Shown: positions 8,748 to 18,684, numbered from the stretch's first letter. The stretch is 64,000 nt of DNA from Flavobacteriaceae bacterium 3519-10 (GCA_000023725.1 CP001673.1:2304342-2368341), one strand, 5' to 3'. Numbers and translations are program-made. Notes: a model not told the origin generated them from the letters alone.

Positions 8748-9575
8748 CTAATTCTTTTTCTTAAAAAAGCGCCAAAATTTCGAACGCGCAGCCCAATTAC
8801 TTTGATATATAACACCGAGATAAATTTTGCTTAGCTGCTTCTCGGTTAATCTTTTTTCAATTTTAAATTGCTTTTTATAGTGATAAACTTTAAAAAGTGC
8901 GCTGATAGGATGTATCCCGATCAATCGGGTTTGAAGAAGATACTCGCCGTAAATTGTACATTCTGATGGAGAAAGTCCTTTCCGATCTATTTGCGTGAAA
9001 AACTCATCAAAACTCAGTTCTAAATTTTTCAAAAAATGGGCGTTGAAATGCTCCCAAACTTTGCAACTCCATATATAAGGGGATGGCCCATAATCATAAT
9101 CTTTCCCGAAGTTATTAAAAAAAGGTCTCGTATCCCGCAGAGATTTTTTAAAAAATAAATCTTGTGAATCCAGACCAATTCGCTCTGCAATCTCCATAAG
9201 ATCTTTGGATTCGTGCATTACAGTGTACGGCGTGTCAGTGTCGTACATAAAATCGGAATAATAGAAATCCCTTATAAATACGGAATCAGAATCGATGCAG
9301 ACATAATTCCTGCAGATATTTAATCGGTACACATTCGATTTTATAATTTGCTGATAACGCCACCCATCCTTAATTGCAGTAGTCATGATTTCAGAATCAC
9401 GGTAAATTTTATATTTTTGCTGATATGCGGGATCTAAATAATCAAAATCTGCGTCATTAACCGATATAACAACAGGGATAGATTCCCGGTTATATTTTTC
9501 TATAGACTGAAGAAGTGAGTTTAGACGAGGAAAGTCCGGTTTGTAGGTTTTAATAAAGATAATGAGAGAATTCAT
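8748..9575 (-). CDS. DUF6492-like glycosyltransferase-family protein
   Basis: A 275-residue protein beginning MNSLIIFIKTYKPDFPRL, a first beta-strand typical of GT-A glycosyltransferases, with a DxD-like CIDSDSVFIRDFY near residue 95. The overall pattern resembles DUF6492, a family related to glycosyltransferases. It ends in a basic tail (ARSKFWRFFKKKN). Donor and acceptor are unknown. It is convergent with the cupin gene and divergent from two GT4 genes, within a short glycan locus. Confidence 0.6.
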   Translation of the reverse strand: MNSLIIFIKTYKPDFPRLNSLLQSIEKYNRESIPVVISVNDADFDYLDPAYQQKYKIYRDSEIMTTAIKDGWRYQQIIKSNVYRLNICRNYVCIDSDSVFIRDFYYSDFMYDTDTPYTVMHESKDLMEIAERIGLDSQDLFFKKSLRDTRPFFNNFGKDYDYGPSPYIWSCKVWEHFNAHFLKNLELSFDEFFTQIDRKGLSPSECTIYGEYLLQTRLIGIHPISALFKVYHYKKQFKIEKRLTEKQLSKIYLGVIYQSNWAARSKFWRFFKKKN

Positions 9576-9745
9576 ATATGTATTTGGTAGGAAAGATCGA
9601 TTCGCTAAAATATTAAAATTAAACCGTTAATTTTGTATGATCGGCCAGGATAAAGCAGTTGCTACGCATACTTAGATCCATAATAAAGCGTTAGATTGTC
9701 GTTTGAACATTTGACTGTATTTTCAGAACACGATTTTTTATATTG

Positions 9746-10900
9746 ATGCCAAAAATCCTATACTTCATGCCTGATAACCCACTGAGTGGCAGAGCAGGCA
9801 ACCTTGTCAGGGCGAAAGTTATGCTCGATTTTTTCGAAGAACACCATGCTGATTTGCAGGTCGATTTTTTTTCCGTGAAGGATTGGGCAGATTGGACTGA
9901 TCATGACGTAACCCATTTCGAAACGGTTTATCCACATATTAAATTACTTCTTAAAAATCGTAAAATTCCTTCTACAAATCCTCTACAGAGAATATTTCTG
10001 TATAAAATACCCAACTTTTTTTATAAGTTATTTCGCGGCACAAGTGTCGACATTTCGGGCTTTCGCCTGAAAAGATCAATGAAAAGATTAATCAAGAAAG
10101 AAAAGTATGATATTGTTGTCATCAGTTATGCCGTTTGGGGAGCGCTAATTGAAAACCTTAAGCATAAACCTTATCTTATAAACGACACCCACGACTTTAT
10201 AAGTGCGCAGAGCAGCAAAAAAACAGCGATTGTCGGTAAGCTTGTTCAGAGCGAGATTAATATTTTAAAAAAATTTGATGAACTTTGGACCTATTCCGTA
10301 GAAGAACAATACATTTTTGAGCAATTTACTCAAAGAAAAGTAAAGTTACTGCCGGTCTCCTTTCCTCAGCACCCGCTGCTACCCGTCCAAACCAAAAAGT
10401 TCGACTTGATATTTGTTGGAAGCCAGAATCCACATAATGTTATGGGCATTAAATGGTTCATCGACAAAGTATTTCCACTGTTACCCGGATTAAAAGTGCA
10501 TATTATAGGTAAAGTTTGCGAAAATGTACAATGCGATAATCCTAATGTGGTGACAGAAGGCATGGTTGAAGATCTCTCCTACCATTATAACAATGCCCGC
10601 ATCGCCATTTGCCCAATGCTTTCGGGCACAGGCGTCAAAATAAAAGTGCTCGAAGCACTTTCTTATAATCTGCCTGTGGTAACAAACCGCCGCGGTGTAG
10701 ACGGGCTGGTAAACAAATCAGGAAGCGGATGCCTGGTCACTAACGATCCTCAAAAGTTTGCCGGTTACATCCGACAACTGATGACAGACGACATTCTCTA
10801 TGATAAGGTAAGATCAGAGGGGCGAAATTATTTTACACAGAATCACCTTCCGCAGCTCGAAAAAGCTTTTATGAACACTACGTTTTTGCATGAAAAATAA
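9746..10900 (+). CDS. GT4-type glycosyltransferase
   Basis: A 384-residue GT-B protein. The N-terminal half shows ILYFMPDNPLSGRAGNLVRAK; the C-terminal half has the nucleotide-sugar site with DLIFVGSQNPHNVMGIKWF, then CPMLSGTGVKIKVLEALSYNLPVV, where the Glu fits the conserved EX7E region of GT4 enzymes. I use the ATG at 9746; an in-frame TTG precedes it. It overlaps the next glycosyltransferase by 11 nt, so they are co-translated. Likely role is polysaccharide or glycolipid assembly at the inner membrane; the sugar is unknown. Confidence 0.8.
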   Translation: MPKILYFMPDNPLSGRAGNLVRAKVMLDFFEEHHADLQVDFFSVKDWADWTDHDVTHFETVYPHIKLLLKNRKIPSTNPLQRIFLYKIPNFFYKLFRGTSVDISGFRLKRSMKRLIKKEKYDIVVISYAVWGALIENLKHKPYLINDTHDFISAQSSKKTAIVGKLVQSEINILKKFDELWTYSVEEQYIFEQFTQRKVKLLPVSFPQHPLLPVQTKKFDLIFVGSQNPHNVMGIKWFIDKVFPLLPGLKVHIIGKVCENVQCDNPNVVTEGMVEDLSYHYNNARIAICPMLSGTGVKIKVLEALSYNLPVVTNRRGVDGLVNKSGSGCLVTNDPQKFAGYIRQLMTDDILYDKVRSEGRNYFTQNHLPQLEKAFMNTTFLHEK

Positions 10901-11969
10901 AGTCCTTATTGATCTCGAAAGGCTACGATATCCCAGATCAGGAATTGCCACTATATTTTCACACCTAGCGCAAGGGTTAGAAAGTCTGCCGCAAAGCAAC
11001 ATCCAACTCAATCTTTTCGCGCCTTCGGAACCTTCAAATTCCGGATTTCCTGTTTTGCGCTGGAAAAAATGGTCGAAGCTGAATCCGTTTCTGGGGCAAA
11101 AGTTCGATCTTGTGCATGTATCTCATCAGCTCTCATCCTACTTCCACAATAAACCAAAACATCAGAAAAAGATCGTCACGCTCCACGATCTGAATTTTCT
11201 TCACGAAAATTTCTCAGAAAGCAAACTCAAACGCAACATCAGTCGCGTAAACAAGAACCTGCAGAACGCGGATGTGGTGGTTTGTATTTCTGAATTTGTA
11301 AAACAGGATTATCTAAAAAACCAACATCTGTTTAAAATTCAGGCCAATCAGGAAGTAGAAGTGATTTATAACGGACTGAAATTTCCAGACACTTCCAAAT
11401 TATTTGATTTGGGTGAATTTGAATTTTTAAATAACAAAAAATATTTTCTGAACATCGGCGTACTTTTCCCAAAGAAGAACCAACTTAGCATCCTCAAAAC
11501 AATGCATTTACTGGATGAAGATTTGGTTTTGGTGGTTTCCGGAAGTAAAAAAGAATATGAAGCGGAAGTTTTAAAGTACATCAAAGACAATCACCTTGAA
11601 AACCGCGTTCATATCCTCCGCGATATTTCTGATGATCAAAAACATGCATTGATTCAGCATTGTGAGGCGATGATTCATCCCTCGCTGGCCGAAGGTTTCG
11701 GAATTCCGCCTATTGAGGCGATGCATTTCGGCAAACCGGTTTTTCTCAGCAGACTTACAAGCTTACCTGAGATTGGTGGCGAGCAGGCGTTCTATTTTGA
11801 TGATTTTGAACCGCTAGCAATGTCTCAAACAATAAAAAACGGCATGGATACATACCGTTTTGATCTAAAGCTTGCAGCGAACCTGAAATCATGGGCCCAG
11901 CAGTTTGATTACCGCAAAATGGCTCAGGATTATTACTCCCTGTATAAAAAAGTTCTTGCTATTTCCTGA
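10890..11969 (+). CDS. GT4-type glycosyltransferase (mannosyltransferase-like)
   Basis: A 359-residue GT-B enzyme with [12 protein letters not shown] and [10 protein letters not shown] in the N-domain, the linker strand [14 protein letters not shown], and the C-terminal donor motif [22 protein letters not shown], the E-F-G-x-x-x-x-E signature of GT4 retaining enzymes. Closest in look to WbaZ/mannosyltransferase-like proteins, but the donor is not certain. The start overlaps the upstream GT gene by 11 nt, and the 3' end overlaps the convergent rocD gene by 11 nt. Confidence 0.82.
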   Translation: MKNKVLIDLERLRYPRSGIATIFSHLAQGLESLPQSNIQLNLFAPSEPSNSGFPVLRWKKWSKLNPFLGQKFDLVHVSHQLSSYFHNKPKHQKKIVTLHDLNFLHENFSESKLKRNISRVNKNLQNADVVVCISEFVKQDYLKNQHLFKIQANQEVEVIYNGLKFPDTSKLFDLGEFEFLNNKKYFLNIGVLFPKKNQLSILKTMHLLDEDLVLVVSGSKKEYEAEVLKYIKDNHLENRVHILRDISDDQKHALIQHCEAMIHPSLAEGFGIPPIEAMHFGKPVFLSRLTSLPEIGGEQAFYFDDFEPLAMSQTIKNGMDTYRFDLKLAANLKSWAQQFDYRKMAQDYYSLYKKVLAIS

Positions 11970-13203
11970 ATTCCAATACCGTTTTTTCAATAATCGCAAC
12001 ACAGTCGTGGATCTGCTCTTCAGTGATTACCAAAGGCGGCGCGAGTCGGATGATGTTTCCGTGCGTAGGTTTTGCGAGCAGGCCGTTTTCCTTTAAAGCT
12101 AAACAAAGATTCCAGGCGGTTTTACTTTCGGGCGTGTCGTTGATTAAGATCGCATTTAGAAGACCTTTGCCGCGCACGCCGTTAACCAGATCGGTCGAAG
12201 CAATAATTTTTTCGATTTCTGATCTGAAAAGCTGACCCATTTTCTCAGCTTTTTCCGAAAGATTTTCATCAGCCACCACATCCAGTGCAGCGGTTGCCAC
12301 AGCACACGCAAGCGGATTACCTCCAAAGGTAGAACCGTGCTGACCAGGCTGAATTACATTCATAATACTGTCATTCGCCAGAACCGCAGAAACAGGATAC
12401 ATACCTCCGGAAAGTGCCTTTCCAAGGATTAAGATGTCGGGTTGAACCCCTTCGTGATGGCAGGCGATCAGTTTTCCGGTTCTCGCAATCCCGGTCTGCA
12501 CTTCATCCGCAATAAAAAGTACATTATATTTTTGGCAAAGTTTTAAGGCTGATTTTAAATAACCTTCATCAGGAACGTAAACGCCGGCTTCGCCCTGGAT
12601 GGGTTCCACAAGGAAGCCCGCGATATTTTCAGCATCATTTTCCAACGCCTCTTCCAATGCCGACAGATCATTGTAAGGAATTTTAACGAAACCTGGCGTA
12701 AAAGGTCCGTAATTCCGGTTGGCATCCGGATCATTCGAAAACGAAACGATGGTAGTTGTTCTTCCGTGGAAGTTATTTTCGCAAACGATAATTTTGGCCG
12801 AATTTTCTGCAATCCCTTTTACTTCATAACTCCATTTTCGGGCTAATTTCACAGCAGTTTCAACGGCTTCAGCGCCGGAATTCATCGGAAGCACTTTATC
12901 AAAACCAAAAAGTAAGGTGATCTTTTTTTCGTATTCGCCTAGATTTGAGCTGTGGAACGCGCGCGACGTCAGGGCTAATTTCTGCGCCTGATTTATCATT
13001 GCATCAACGATTTTCGGATGCGAATGACCCTGATTTACAGCCGAATAAGCGGAAAGAAAGTCGTAATATTTTTTACCTTCAACATCCCACACAAAAACGC
13101 CTTCGCCGCGTTCAAGAACAACCGGTAACGGATGGTAATTGTGTGCGCCATGTTTTTCTTCGAGTTCGATATAGGATTGGGATGTGCGGTTGATCGTTTG
13201 CAT
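11959..13203 (-). CDS. rocD: ornithine--oxo-acid aminotransferase
   Basis: A 414-residue class III PLP aminotransferase. Seen: [23 protein letters not shown] in the N-domain, [19 protein letters not shown], the cofactor Asp in [15 protein letters not shown], and the PLP lysine in [14 protein letters not shown]. The sequence pattern fits ornithine aminotransferase, which converts ornithine and 2-oxoglutarate to glutamate-5-semialdehyde and glutamate. It stands alone, convergent with the glycosyltransferase pair. Confidence 0.92.
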   Translation of the reverse strand: MQTINRTSQSYIELEEKHGAHNYHPLPVVLERGEGVFVWDVEGKKYYDFLSAYSAVNQGHSHPKIVDAMINQAQKLALTSRAFHSSNLGEYEKKITLLFGFDKVLPMNSGAEAVETAVKLARKWSYEVKGIAENSAKIIVCENNFHGRTTTIVSFSNDPDANRNYGPFTPGFVKIPYNDLSALEEALENDAENIAGFLVEPIQGEAGVYVPDEGYLKSALKLCQKYNVLFIADEVQTGIARTGKLIACHHEGVQPDILILGKALSGGMYPVSAVLANDSIMNVIQPGQHGSTFGGNPLACAVATAALDVVADENLSEKAEKMGQLFRSEIEKIIASTDLVNGVRGKGLLNAILINDTPESKTAWNLCLALKENGLLAKPTHGNIIRLAPPLVITEEQIHDCVAIIEKTVLEFRK

Positions 13204-13277
13204 GCTTAAAATTTTTAAAAAAGCTAATTTAACGATTTATTTCCATCCGCAATCGCAGCAGTCTGTGCGGAATGACG

Positions 13278-13796
13278 CTAATAACGGTCGAAATCCACAT
13301 AAACTGCGCAACCCGGAAAAAGATCTTCGAGTTCGATGACATGTTCAAGGATTTTTTCACGCTCCATTTCGGCATAGTTTCCATCTTCATCAGCCTTCGT
13401 GGCTGAGACGTATAATTCCTTTAATTTTTGCAGCTGGCTAAGTTCGCGGAGGTCTTCAAGAATAATTCCGGTCCGCCAGACATCCAGGTATTCCAGATCG
13501 GTGAGTTGATTGAGGTAAGGCAGGCTTTCGCGGGAAATTCCGGGGTGCTTCATGACGGTTAAATGCCTGAGTTGCCCGACCGAACTTAACGATTTAACGC
13601 CTTCATCTGTTATCTGGGTTTCTTTAAGATAAATGGATCCTATCGTCTTCACTGCACTGAAAAGTATCGCTAAATATTCATCATCAATCTCAGAATCGAT
13701 GCTGGTGAAGCCCAGCAATTCTGTGGGGATCTGCCGCGAATCGGTGATATGGCCAAAATTCCACCAAAAATTTTTATCTACACCTTTAAGTTTCAT
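13278..13796 (-). CDS. leucine-rich-repeat-like protein of unknown function
   Basis: A 172-residue protein without signal peptide. Successive strand-turn units look like irregular leucine-rich repeats: VKTIGSIYLKETQITDEG, GQLRHLTVMKHPGISRE, LTDLEYLDVWRTGI, LQKLKELYVSATKADED. The spacing of about 23-25 residues and L-x-x-L-x-L pattern fit LRRs, which usually mediate protein binding. The C-terminus is acidic and ends with VYVDFDRY. It lies 74 nt downstream of the rocD start on the same strand; no function can be assigned. Confidence 0.6.
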   Translation of the reverse strand: MKLKGVDKNFWWNFGHITDSRQIPTELLGFTSIDSEIDDEYLAILFSAVKTIGSIYLKETQITDEGVKSLSSVGQLRHLTVMKHPGISRESLPYLNQLTDLEYLDVWRTGIILEDLRELSQLQKLKELYVSATKADEDGNYAEMEREKILEHVIELEDLFPGCAVYVDFDRY

Positions 13797-13907
13797 GGTT
13801 AGCTAATTTATAAAATTCAAGATGGGTCGCGCCCATTCAGCGTAGAAATATAACCGTTATTGCTCAAAATTAATACATTAACATCCAGATTGGCCATCTA
13901 AATCCAT

Positions 13908-13933
13908 AAAAAAACCGGTATAAAAAATACCGG
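13908..13933 (-). terminator. terminator after accC
   Basis: On the minus strand CCGGTAT-N5-ATACCGG (13915-13921 with 13927-13933) is followed by a run of seven T, just after the accC stop. Confidence 0.75.
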
Positions 13934-13959
13934 CTATTTGTTTTCTATTGGGTTAGTTA

Positions 13960-15312
13960 TTAATGATCATAACTTCTATCCATCACAAAATCTTCCATAA
14001 ATTTCGTCGTGTAGTTTCCGGCAAGATAATTTTCATCTTCCATCAACTGGCGGTGAAACGGAATTGTTGTCTTCACACCTTCCACATAAAACTCCTCCAA
14101 AGCGCGGCGCATCTTAGCGATGGCTTCGTCGCGGGTCTGTGCAGTGGTAATAAGTTTGGCAATCATCGAATCGTAGTTGGACGGAATAGAATATCCCGCA
14201 TATACGTGGGTGTCCACACGGATACCGTGCCCTCCCGGAATGTTAAGGCCCGTGATTTTGCCCGGTGAAGGACGGAAATCGTTGTAAGGATCCTCCGCGT
14301 TAATTCTACATTCAATCGAATGAAGTTTAGGGTAATAATTTTTACCTGAAATCGGGCTGCCGGACGCCAGCAAAATCTGCTCACGAATCAGATCATAATC
14401 CACAACCTGTTCGGTAATAGGATGTTCTACCTGAATACGCGTGTTCATTTCCATAAAATAGAAATTGCGGTCTTTATCTACAAGGAACTCGATGGTTCCA
14501 ACGCCTTCATATTTAATGTATTCTGCCGCTTTTACGGCTGCGGCGCCCATTTTCTCACGGAGCTCATCCGTCATGAACGGCGATGGAGTTTCTTCCGTCA
14601 GTTTCTGGTTTCTGCGTTGTACAGAGCAGTCTCTTTCAGATAAATGGCAAGCTTTGCCGTATTGGTCTCCTGCAACCTGAATTTCGATGTGGCGCGGTTC
14701 AACAATAAGTTTTTCCATGTACATACCACCATTGCCGAATGCGGCAGTAGCTTCCTGCACTGCAGAATCCCAGTGTTCATGAAGGTCTTCGGCTTTCCAA
14801 ACTGCGCGCATCCCTTTTCCGCCACCACCTGCTGTAGCTTTGATCATTACAGGATAACCCATTTCAGCTGCAAGTTTAGCTGCAGTTTCGTAAGAATCAA
14901 TTAAACCTTCTGATCCGGGTACGCAAGGTACACCGGCTTCCTTCATCGTGGCTTTCGCATTGGCTTTATCGCCCATGCGGTCGATCTGGTCGGGAGTAGC
15001 ACCGATAAATTTAATACCGTTTTCCTGGCAGATACGTGAAAAGTTAGAATTTTCTGACAGGAAACCGTAGCCTGGATGAATGGCGTCTGCGTTTGTAATT
15101 TCTGCAGCGGCGATGATATTTGAAATCTTTAAATAAGAATCTTTGCTCATCGGAGGGCCAATACATACCGCTTCGTCCGCAAATCTCACGTGCAGACTGT
15201 CTTTATCTGCGGTGGAATATACGGCGACGGTCTTTATGCCCATTTCTTTGCAGGTGCGAAGAATCCGCATGGCTATCTCGCCTCTGTTGGCAATCAATAT
15301 TTTTTTGAACAT
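13960..15312 (-). CDS. accC: acetyl-CoA carboxylase biotin carboxylase subunit
   Basis: A 450-residue ATP-grasp enzyme: [17 protein letters not shown] at the start, the Gly-rich ATP loop [11 protein letters not shown], and [16 protein letters not shown] near residue 290 with the catalytic and metal-binding residues. It carboxylates the biotin of AccB using ATP and bicarbonate. It lies 89 nt after accB on the same strand, and a terminator follows. The gap between accB and accC contains a perfect AT-rich inverted repeat (15354-15378). Confidence 0.96.
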   Translation of the reverse strand: MFKKILIANRGEIAMRILRTCKEMGIKTVAVYSTADKDSLHVRFADEAVCIGPPMSKDSYLKISNIIAAAEITNADAIHPGYGFLSENSNFSRICQENGIKFIGATPDQIDRMGDKANAKATMKEAGVPCVPGSEGLIDSYETAAKLAAEMGYPVMIKATAGGGGKGMRAVWKAEDLHEHWDSAVQEATAAFGNGGMYMEKLIVEPRHIEIQVAGDQYGKACHLSERDCSVQRRNQKLTEETPSPFMTDELREKMGAAAVKAAEYIKYEGVGTIEFLVDKDRNFYFMEMNTRIQVEHPITEQVVDYDLIREQILLASGSPISGKNYYPKLHSIECRINAEDPYNDFRPSPGKITGLNIPGGHGIRVDTHVYAGYSIPSNYDSMIAKLITTAQTRDEAIAKMRRALEEFYVEGVKTTIPFHRQLMEDENYLAGNYTTKFMEDFVMDRSYDH

Positions 15313-15353
15313 CGTACTTGAAATTTTAAATTTTGAATTCTGAATTTTAAATT

Positions 15354-15378
15354 ATTTTAAATGAGCTCCATTTAAAAT
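15354..15378. repeat. inverted repeat in the accB-accC spacer
   Basis: ATTTTAAATG (15354-15363) and CATTTAAAAT (15369-15378) are exact complements around AGCTC. It lies in the transcribed spacer. It lacks a T-run directly after the stem on the minus strand, so termination is not obvious; it could be a regulator site or an mRNA hairpin. Confidence 0.5.
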
Positions 15379-15401
15379 CTTAATCTCTAATTTAAAATTT
15401 C

Positions 15402-15890
15402 TTAAGACGGATCTACTAAGAACAAAGGTTGGTCGTACTCTACCGGAGTTGCATCATCCACAAGAATCTTCACGATTTTACCTGAAATTTCTGATTCTAT
15501 CTGGTTGAAAAGCTTCATCGCTTCGATTACACATACTACTTTCCCGGCCGAAACCTCGTCGCCTACGTTTACAAAGACATCTTTATCCGGAGATGGTTTT
15601 CTGTAGAAAGTACCGATCATCGGGGATTTAATGGTGATGAAATTACTGTCTTCAGCCGCAGGCTCTGCTGCTGCTGCCGGAGCATTTTGCGATGCGGGTA
15701 CAGAGGGTGCCGAACCCGGAGCGTGCTGTGGTGCTGAATGGTAAACCCCAGGCTGCTGCATGTAAGTTACTTCGTTGCCGCCGAGTGGAGTTTTAATAGT
15801 GATTTCGAAATCTTTTGTTTTGTATTTTACTTCAGAAACTTCTGCTCTGGAAACAAATTTAATAAGATTCTGGATGTCTTTTATGTCCAT
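15402..15890 (-). CDS. accB: biotin carboxyl carrier protein of acetyl-CoA carboxylase
   Basis: A 162-residue protein with a short N-terminal helical part (DIKDIQNLIKFVSRAEVSEV), an Ala/Pro-rich flexible linker (residues about 55-80), and a C-terminal biotinyl domain with the biotinylation site EAMKLFN, where Lys carries biotin. It shuttles carboxyl groups between AccC and AccA/AccD. Immediately upstream of accC. A TATCTTTG promoter element sits 24 nt before the start. Confidence 0.95.
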   Translation of the reverse strand: MDIKDIQNLIKFVSRAEVSEVKYKTKDFEITIKTPLGGNEVTYMQQPGVYHSAPQHAPGSAPSVPASQNAPAAAAEPAAEDSNFITIKSPMIGTFYRKPSPDKDVFVNVGDEVSAGKVVCVIEAMKLFNQIESEISGKIVKILVDDATPVEYDQPLFLVDPS

Positions 15891-15914
15891 TTTTTGGGAG
15901 TTTGATTGTTATGC

Positions 15915-15922
15915 CAAAGATA
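15915..15922 (-). promoter_or_regulatory. accB-accC promoter -7 element
   Basis: TATCTTTG on the minus strand, with TTGG about 18 nt upstream, fits the Bacteroidota promoter. It lies between the rpmF terminator and the accB start, so accBC has its own promoter. Confidence 0.6.
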
Positions 15923-15944
15923 CTAAAAATCATTAAAAACCAAC

Positions 15945-15979
15945 GAAAAACCACTCAAAATTGAAAAAATTGAGTGGTT
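15945..15979 (-). terminator. terminator after rpmF
   Basis: On the minus strand a 10-bp stem AACCACTCAA/TTGAGTGGTT (arms 15949-15958 and 15970-15979) is followed by TTTTT. It separates the pdxA-yceD-rpmF unit from accBC. Confidence 0.75.
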
Positions 15980-16016
15980 TCGGTATAAAATTGAAAGTTT
16001 TCTAGAAAACGGTATC

Positions 16017-16220
16017 CTAGTTTTCTACTTCTGTTTCTGTGGTTTTCTCCATTACTACTTTACCTCTGTAGTACATTTTACCTTCGAACCAATGTGCGCG
16101 GTGGTAAAGGTGCATTTCACCAGAAGTTGCATCTTTAGCCAATTGCGGAACTTCCGCTTTGTAATGCGTTCTTCTCTTATCTCTTCTTGTGGACGATTGT
16201 CTTCTCTTTGGATGTGCCAT
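16017..16220 (-). CDS. rpmF: 50S ribosomal protein bL32
   Basis: A 67-residue basic protein starting [17 protein letters not shown], the bL32 signature, followed by a variable C-terminus that is acidic ([10 protein letters not shown]). It follows the DUF177/YceD gene, the classical bacterial pairing yceD-rpmF. In many bacteria fabH or plsX comes next; here a terminator and then accB follow. Confidence 0.95.
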   Translation of the reverse strand: MAHPKRRQSSTRRDKRRTHYKAEVPQLAKDATSGEMHLYHRAHWFEGKMYYRGKVVMEKTTETEVEN

Positions 16221-16285
16221 ATTCTTATAATCTTGTTTGATGAGCGATGAGGATTTGATTGCTCAAACTCATCATAATAAACTAT

Positions 16286-16819
16286 TTAATTTTTTCCTTT
16301 TAATTTCTTCAGCGCCTCCCATCTCGGGTCGGTTTCCTCTTCTTCAACTTCATCTTTCGGACTGAACTTATCTAAAATCTCCAGATCTTCATCGGAAATG
16401 TTGGGCGAAATCTTCTTCATCGGTATTGCCAGCATTACACTTTCGTAAATAAGCTGGGCTACGTTGAAAGCATGATCGGAGGAAGGAATTGTTATTACAT
16501 CTTCTTCGCTGTCGTCATACTCAGTACCGAATTTCACCAGAACATTAAGCTCATTTTCAACGGGATGGCTAAATGTATCGGTTGTGATATCACAAACCAG
16601 ATTAACCGTTCCTGCCGTTTTAATGTTGAGTTCTAAAAAAGTGGTATGTTTATCCATTAAGATATCAGCCACAATTTCAGGTTCTGTAAATTCCTGTTCA
16701 GTATCGAAAAGTTGAAAGAACGCTTTATCTATCTCAAACCGGAATTGGTGTTTACCGTTTTTCTGTCCCGAAAAAACGATGTCGTAGTTTCTTAACCTGT
16801 CCATAAATTGAGTGTGCAA
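16286..16819 (-). CDS. yceD: DUF177 (YceD) family protein
   Basis: A 177-residue acidic protein with the DUF177 pattern: a central TVNLVCDITTDTFSHPVENELNV-like segment containing the family's Cys-x-x-T/S-region and an acidic C-terminal third (DEVEEEETDPRWEALKKLK). YceD homologues are encoded directly before rpmF in most bacteria and have been linked to 23S rRNA production and ribosome assembly. The spacing of 65 nt to rpmF supports an operon. Confidence 0.88.
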   Translation of the reverse strand: MHTQFMDRLRNYDIVFSGQKNGKHQFRFEIDKAFFQLFDTEQEFTEPEIVADILMDKHTTFLELNIKTAGTVNLVCDITTDTFSHPVENELNVLVKFGTEYDDSEEDVITIPSSDHAFNVAQLIYESVMLAIPMKKISPNISDEDLEILDKFSPKDEVEEEETDPRWEALKKLKGKN

Positions 16820-16889
16820 AAATATGCAATTTTTTTAATATTACAAATAATTTACTAACAAATCATTTTTGAAATATTTAAGAATATTC

Positions 16890-17981
16890 TCAATGACTGT
16901 TTTCGCGCGGAAGATCCTCGTCAACCCCGCTTCCCACGGTACTTCGCCGCGGCTTCATCCTGTTTGCCATCAGATCGTTATACTCCTGACGATTTTTAAA
17001 AATTTTGATCGCCATAAAGATTGCTTCGGAAAAACTCTGCTCATCGGCAAGATTTTGTCCGGCAATGTCGTACGCCACCCCATGATCCGGTGATGTTCTG
17101 ATGTAAGGAAGGCCGGCCGTGTAATTAACGCCTTCTTCGTACGCCAAAGTTTTAAACGGTGCCAGTCCCTGATCGTGGTACATCGCTAGAACGGCATCGA
17201 ACTTTGTGTATTTGCTCGGCTGGAAAAAACTGTCTGCGGGAAAAGCTCCAAATGCAAGGATTCCGTTATCAAAAACATCTTTTACTGCTGGCTGAATGAT
17301 CTCAATTTCTTCGTTCCCGATTACACCACCGTCGCCGGCATGCGGGTTGAGCCCCAACACTGCGATTTTCGGCAGACTGATCTGGAAATCTTCAATCAGA
17401 CACTGATTGAGGATTTTAATCTGTTTCTTGATTTTTTCTTTTGAAATATTTTCCGCCACCTGTGAAATAGGAATATGATGCGTTGAAACCGCCACCTTCA
17501 GGCCCTCGCTCACCAAAAACATAAGCCCTTTTTTCTGGAATTTCTCCTCAAGATAACCGGTGTGGCCTGCATGCGCAAAACCGTGCTTTATCATTTCATC
17601 TTTGTTGATGGGCGCTGTAACCAGCACATCAATATCACCTCTCACCAGAGCATCTGTAGCCGCTTCAAGAGATTCGATTGCCATGCGCGTGGATTCTTCA
17701 GTAGGTTTTCCAAGATCCACATTTACGTTATCAGCGGTGAGATTCACCATATTGATTTTGTCGCTCTGGGCCTGCAAAGCTTCAGTAATATAATTGAAGT
17801 TGATCTGCAGCTTGAAAATATTTTTCTGATAGGTAAAAAGCTTGCCTGACCCAAAAATTATAGGGGTGAAAAAATCGGTTATCGACTTGTCTTTCAGCGT
17901 CTTCATGATGATCTCCGGGCCTATGCCGTTGAAATCGCCAATCGAAATACCTACTCTCACTTTATGGGGCCTGGAACTCAT
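16890..17981 (-). CDS. pdxA: 4-hydroxythreonine-4-phosphate dehydrogenase
   Basis: A 363-residue protein with the PdxA pattern: VGISIGDFNGIGPEI at the N-terminus, TAPINKDEM, the metal-binding HAGHTGYLEE, LNPHAGDGGVIG, and MYHDQGLAPFKTLAY. It oxidises 4-phosphohydroxy-L-threonine on the way to pyridoxal phosphate. It is first in a unit with yceD and rpmF and is divergent from ribE. Confidence 0.95.
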   Translation of the reverse strand: MSSRPHKVRVGISIGDFNGIGPEIIMKTLKDKSITDFFTPIIFGSGKLFTYQKNIFKLQINFNYITEALQAQSDKINMVNLTADNVNVDLGKPTEESTRMAIESLEAATDALVRGDIDVLVTAPINKDEMIKHGFAHAGHTGYLEEKFQKKGLMFLVSEGLKVAVSTHHIPISQVAENISKEKIKKQIKILNQCLIEDFQISLPKIAVLGLNPHAGDGGVIGNEEIEIIQPAVKDVFDNGILAFGAFPADSFFQPSKYTKFDAVLAMYHDQGLAPFKTLAYEEGVNYTAGLPYIRTSPDHGVAYDIAGQNLADEQSFSEAIFMAIKIFKNRQEYNDLMANRMKPRRSTVGSGVDEDLPRENSH

Positions 17982-18016
17982 TTTTAATTATCTTTGAAAA
18001 AATTAATAGTATTTCA

Positions 18017-18024
18017 CAAATTTA
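18017..18024 (-). promoter_or_regulatory. pdxA promoter -7 element
   Basis: TAAATTTG on the minus strand, 35 nt before the pdxA start in the pdxA/ribE divergent region, fits TAnnTTTG. Confidence 0.45.
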
Positions 18025-18087
18025 GGAATTTAGAAATAACTATCGGGAAATATTCAGTTTTATAAATCTTACGCAAAATACCCTCCT

Positions 18088-18684
18088 ATGTTTACCGGAA
18101 TTATTGAAGCTACCGCGACTGTCGAAAAAATTGAGACTATCGGCGAAAATATCAATTTCACCCTCAGCTGCCCTTTCACGGACGAGCTTAAAATAGACCA
18201 AAGCTTGGCGCACAACGGCTGCTGCCTCACTGTGGTAGAAACATCAGATAAAACCTACCGTGTTACCGCTGTCGCCGAAACGCTTCAGAAAACCAATCTT
18301 GGCCGCTGGACCGCCGGTACCGAAGTTAATTTGGAACGTTGTTTGAAGATGGATGGAAGACTGGACGGCCATATGGTGCAGGGGCACGTAGACCAAACCG
18401 CAACAGTAGAACGGATTGAAGATCGAGACGGAAGTTTTCTTGTTACGATTCGGCACAATGAAACAGCCGATTTTATGACGGTTCCGCAAGGTTCAATCAC
18501 TGTAAACGGAATCAGCCTGACAGTAGCCGCAAGTAACCCGGGAGAATTTTCAGTAGCAATTATCCCCTATACATGGGAATTCACGAACATGAAGAAGATT
18601 AAAGTTGGGGATTTGGTAAATCTGGAATTCGATATCATCGGAAAATACGTAACGAAACTTATGAAAAAAAATGCCATTCTCTAA
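18088..18684 (+). CDS. ribE: riboflavin synthase alpha subunit
   Basis: A 198-residue protein starting MFTGIIEATATVE, with two lumazine-binding repeats (about 1-95 and 96-190). The first has AHNGCCLTVVE, the second DHMVQGHVD-like HMVQGHVDQTATV and TVNGISLTVA. It dismutates two 6,7-dimethyl-8-ribityllumazine molecules to riboflavin. No FMN riboswitch is recognisable in the 100 nt upstream. Its 3' end overlaps the downstream histidine kinase start by 14 nt. Confidence 0.95.
   Translation: MFTGIIEATATVEKIETIGENINFTLSCPFTDELKIDQSLAHNGCCLTVVETSDKTYRVTAVAETLQKTNLGRWTAGTEVNLERCLKMDGRLDGHMVQGHVDQTATVERIEDRDGSFLVTIRHNETADFMTVPQGSITVNGISLTVAASNPGEFSVAIIPYTWEFTNMKKIKVGDLVNLEFDIIGKYVTKLMKKNAIL

Noticed and set aside
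18000-18087. Possible FMN riboswitch before ribE
   Set aside because: The stretch is AT-rich and lacks the conserved FMN aptamer blocks; nothing supports it.
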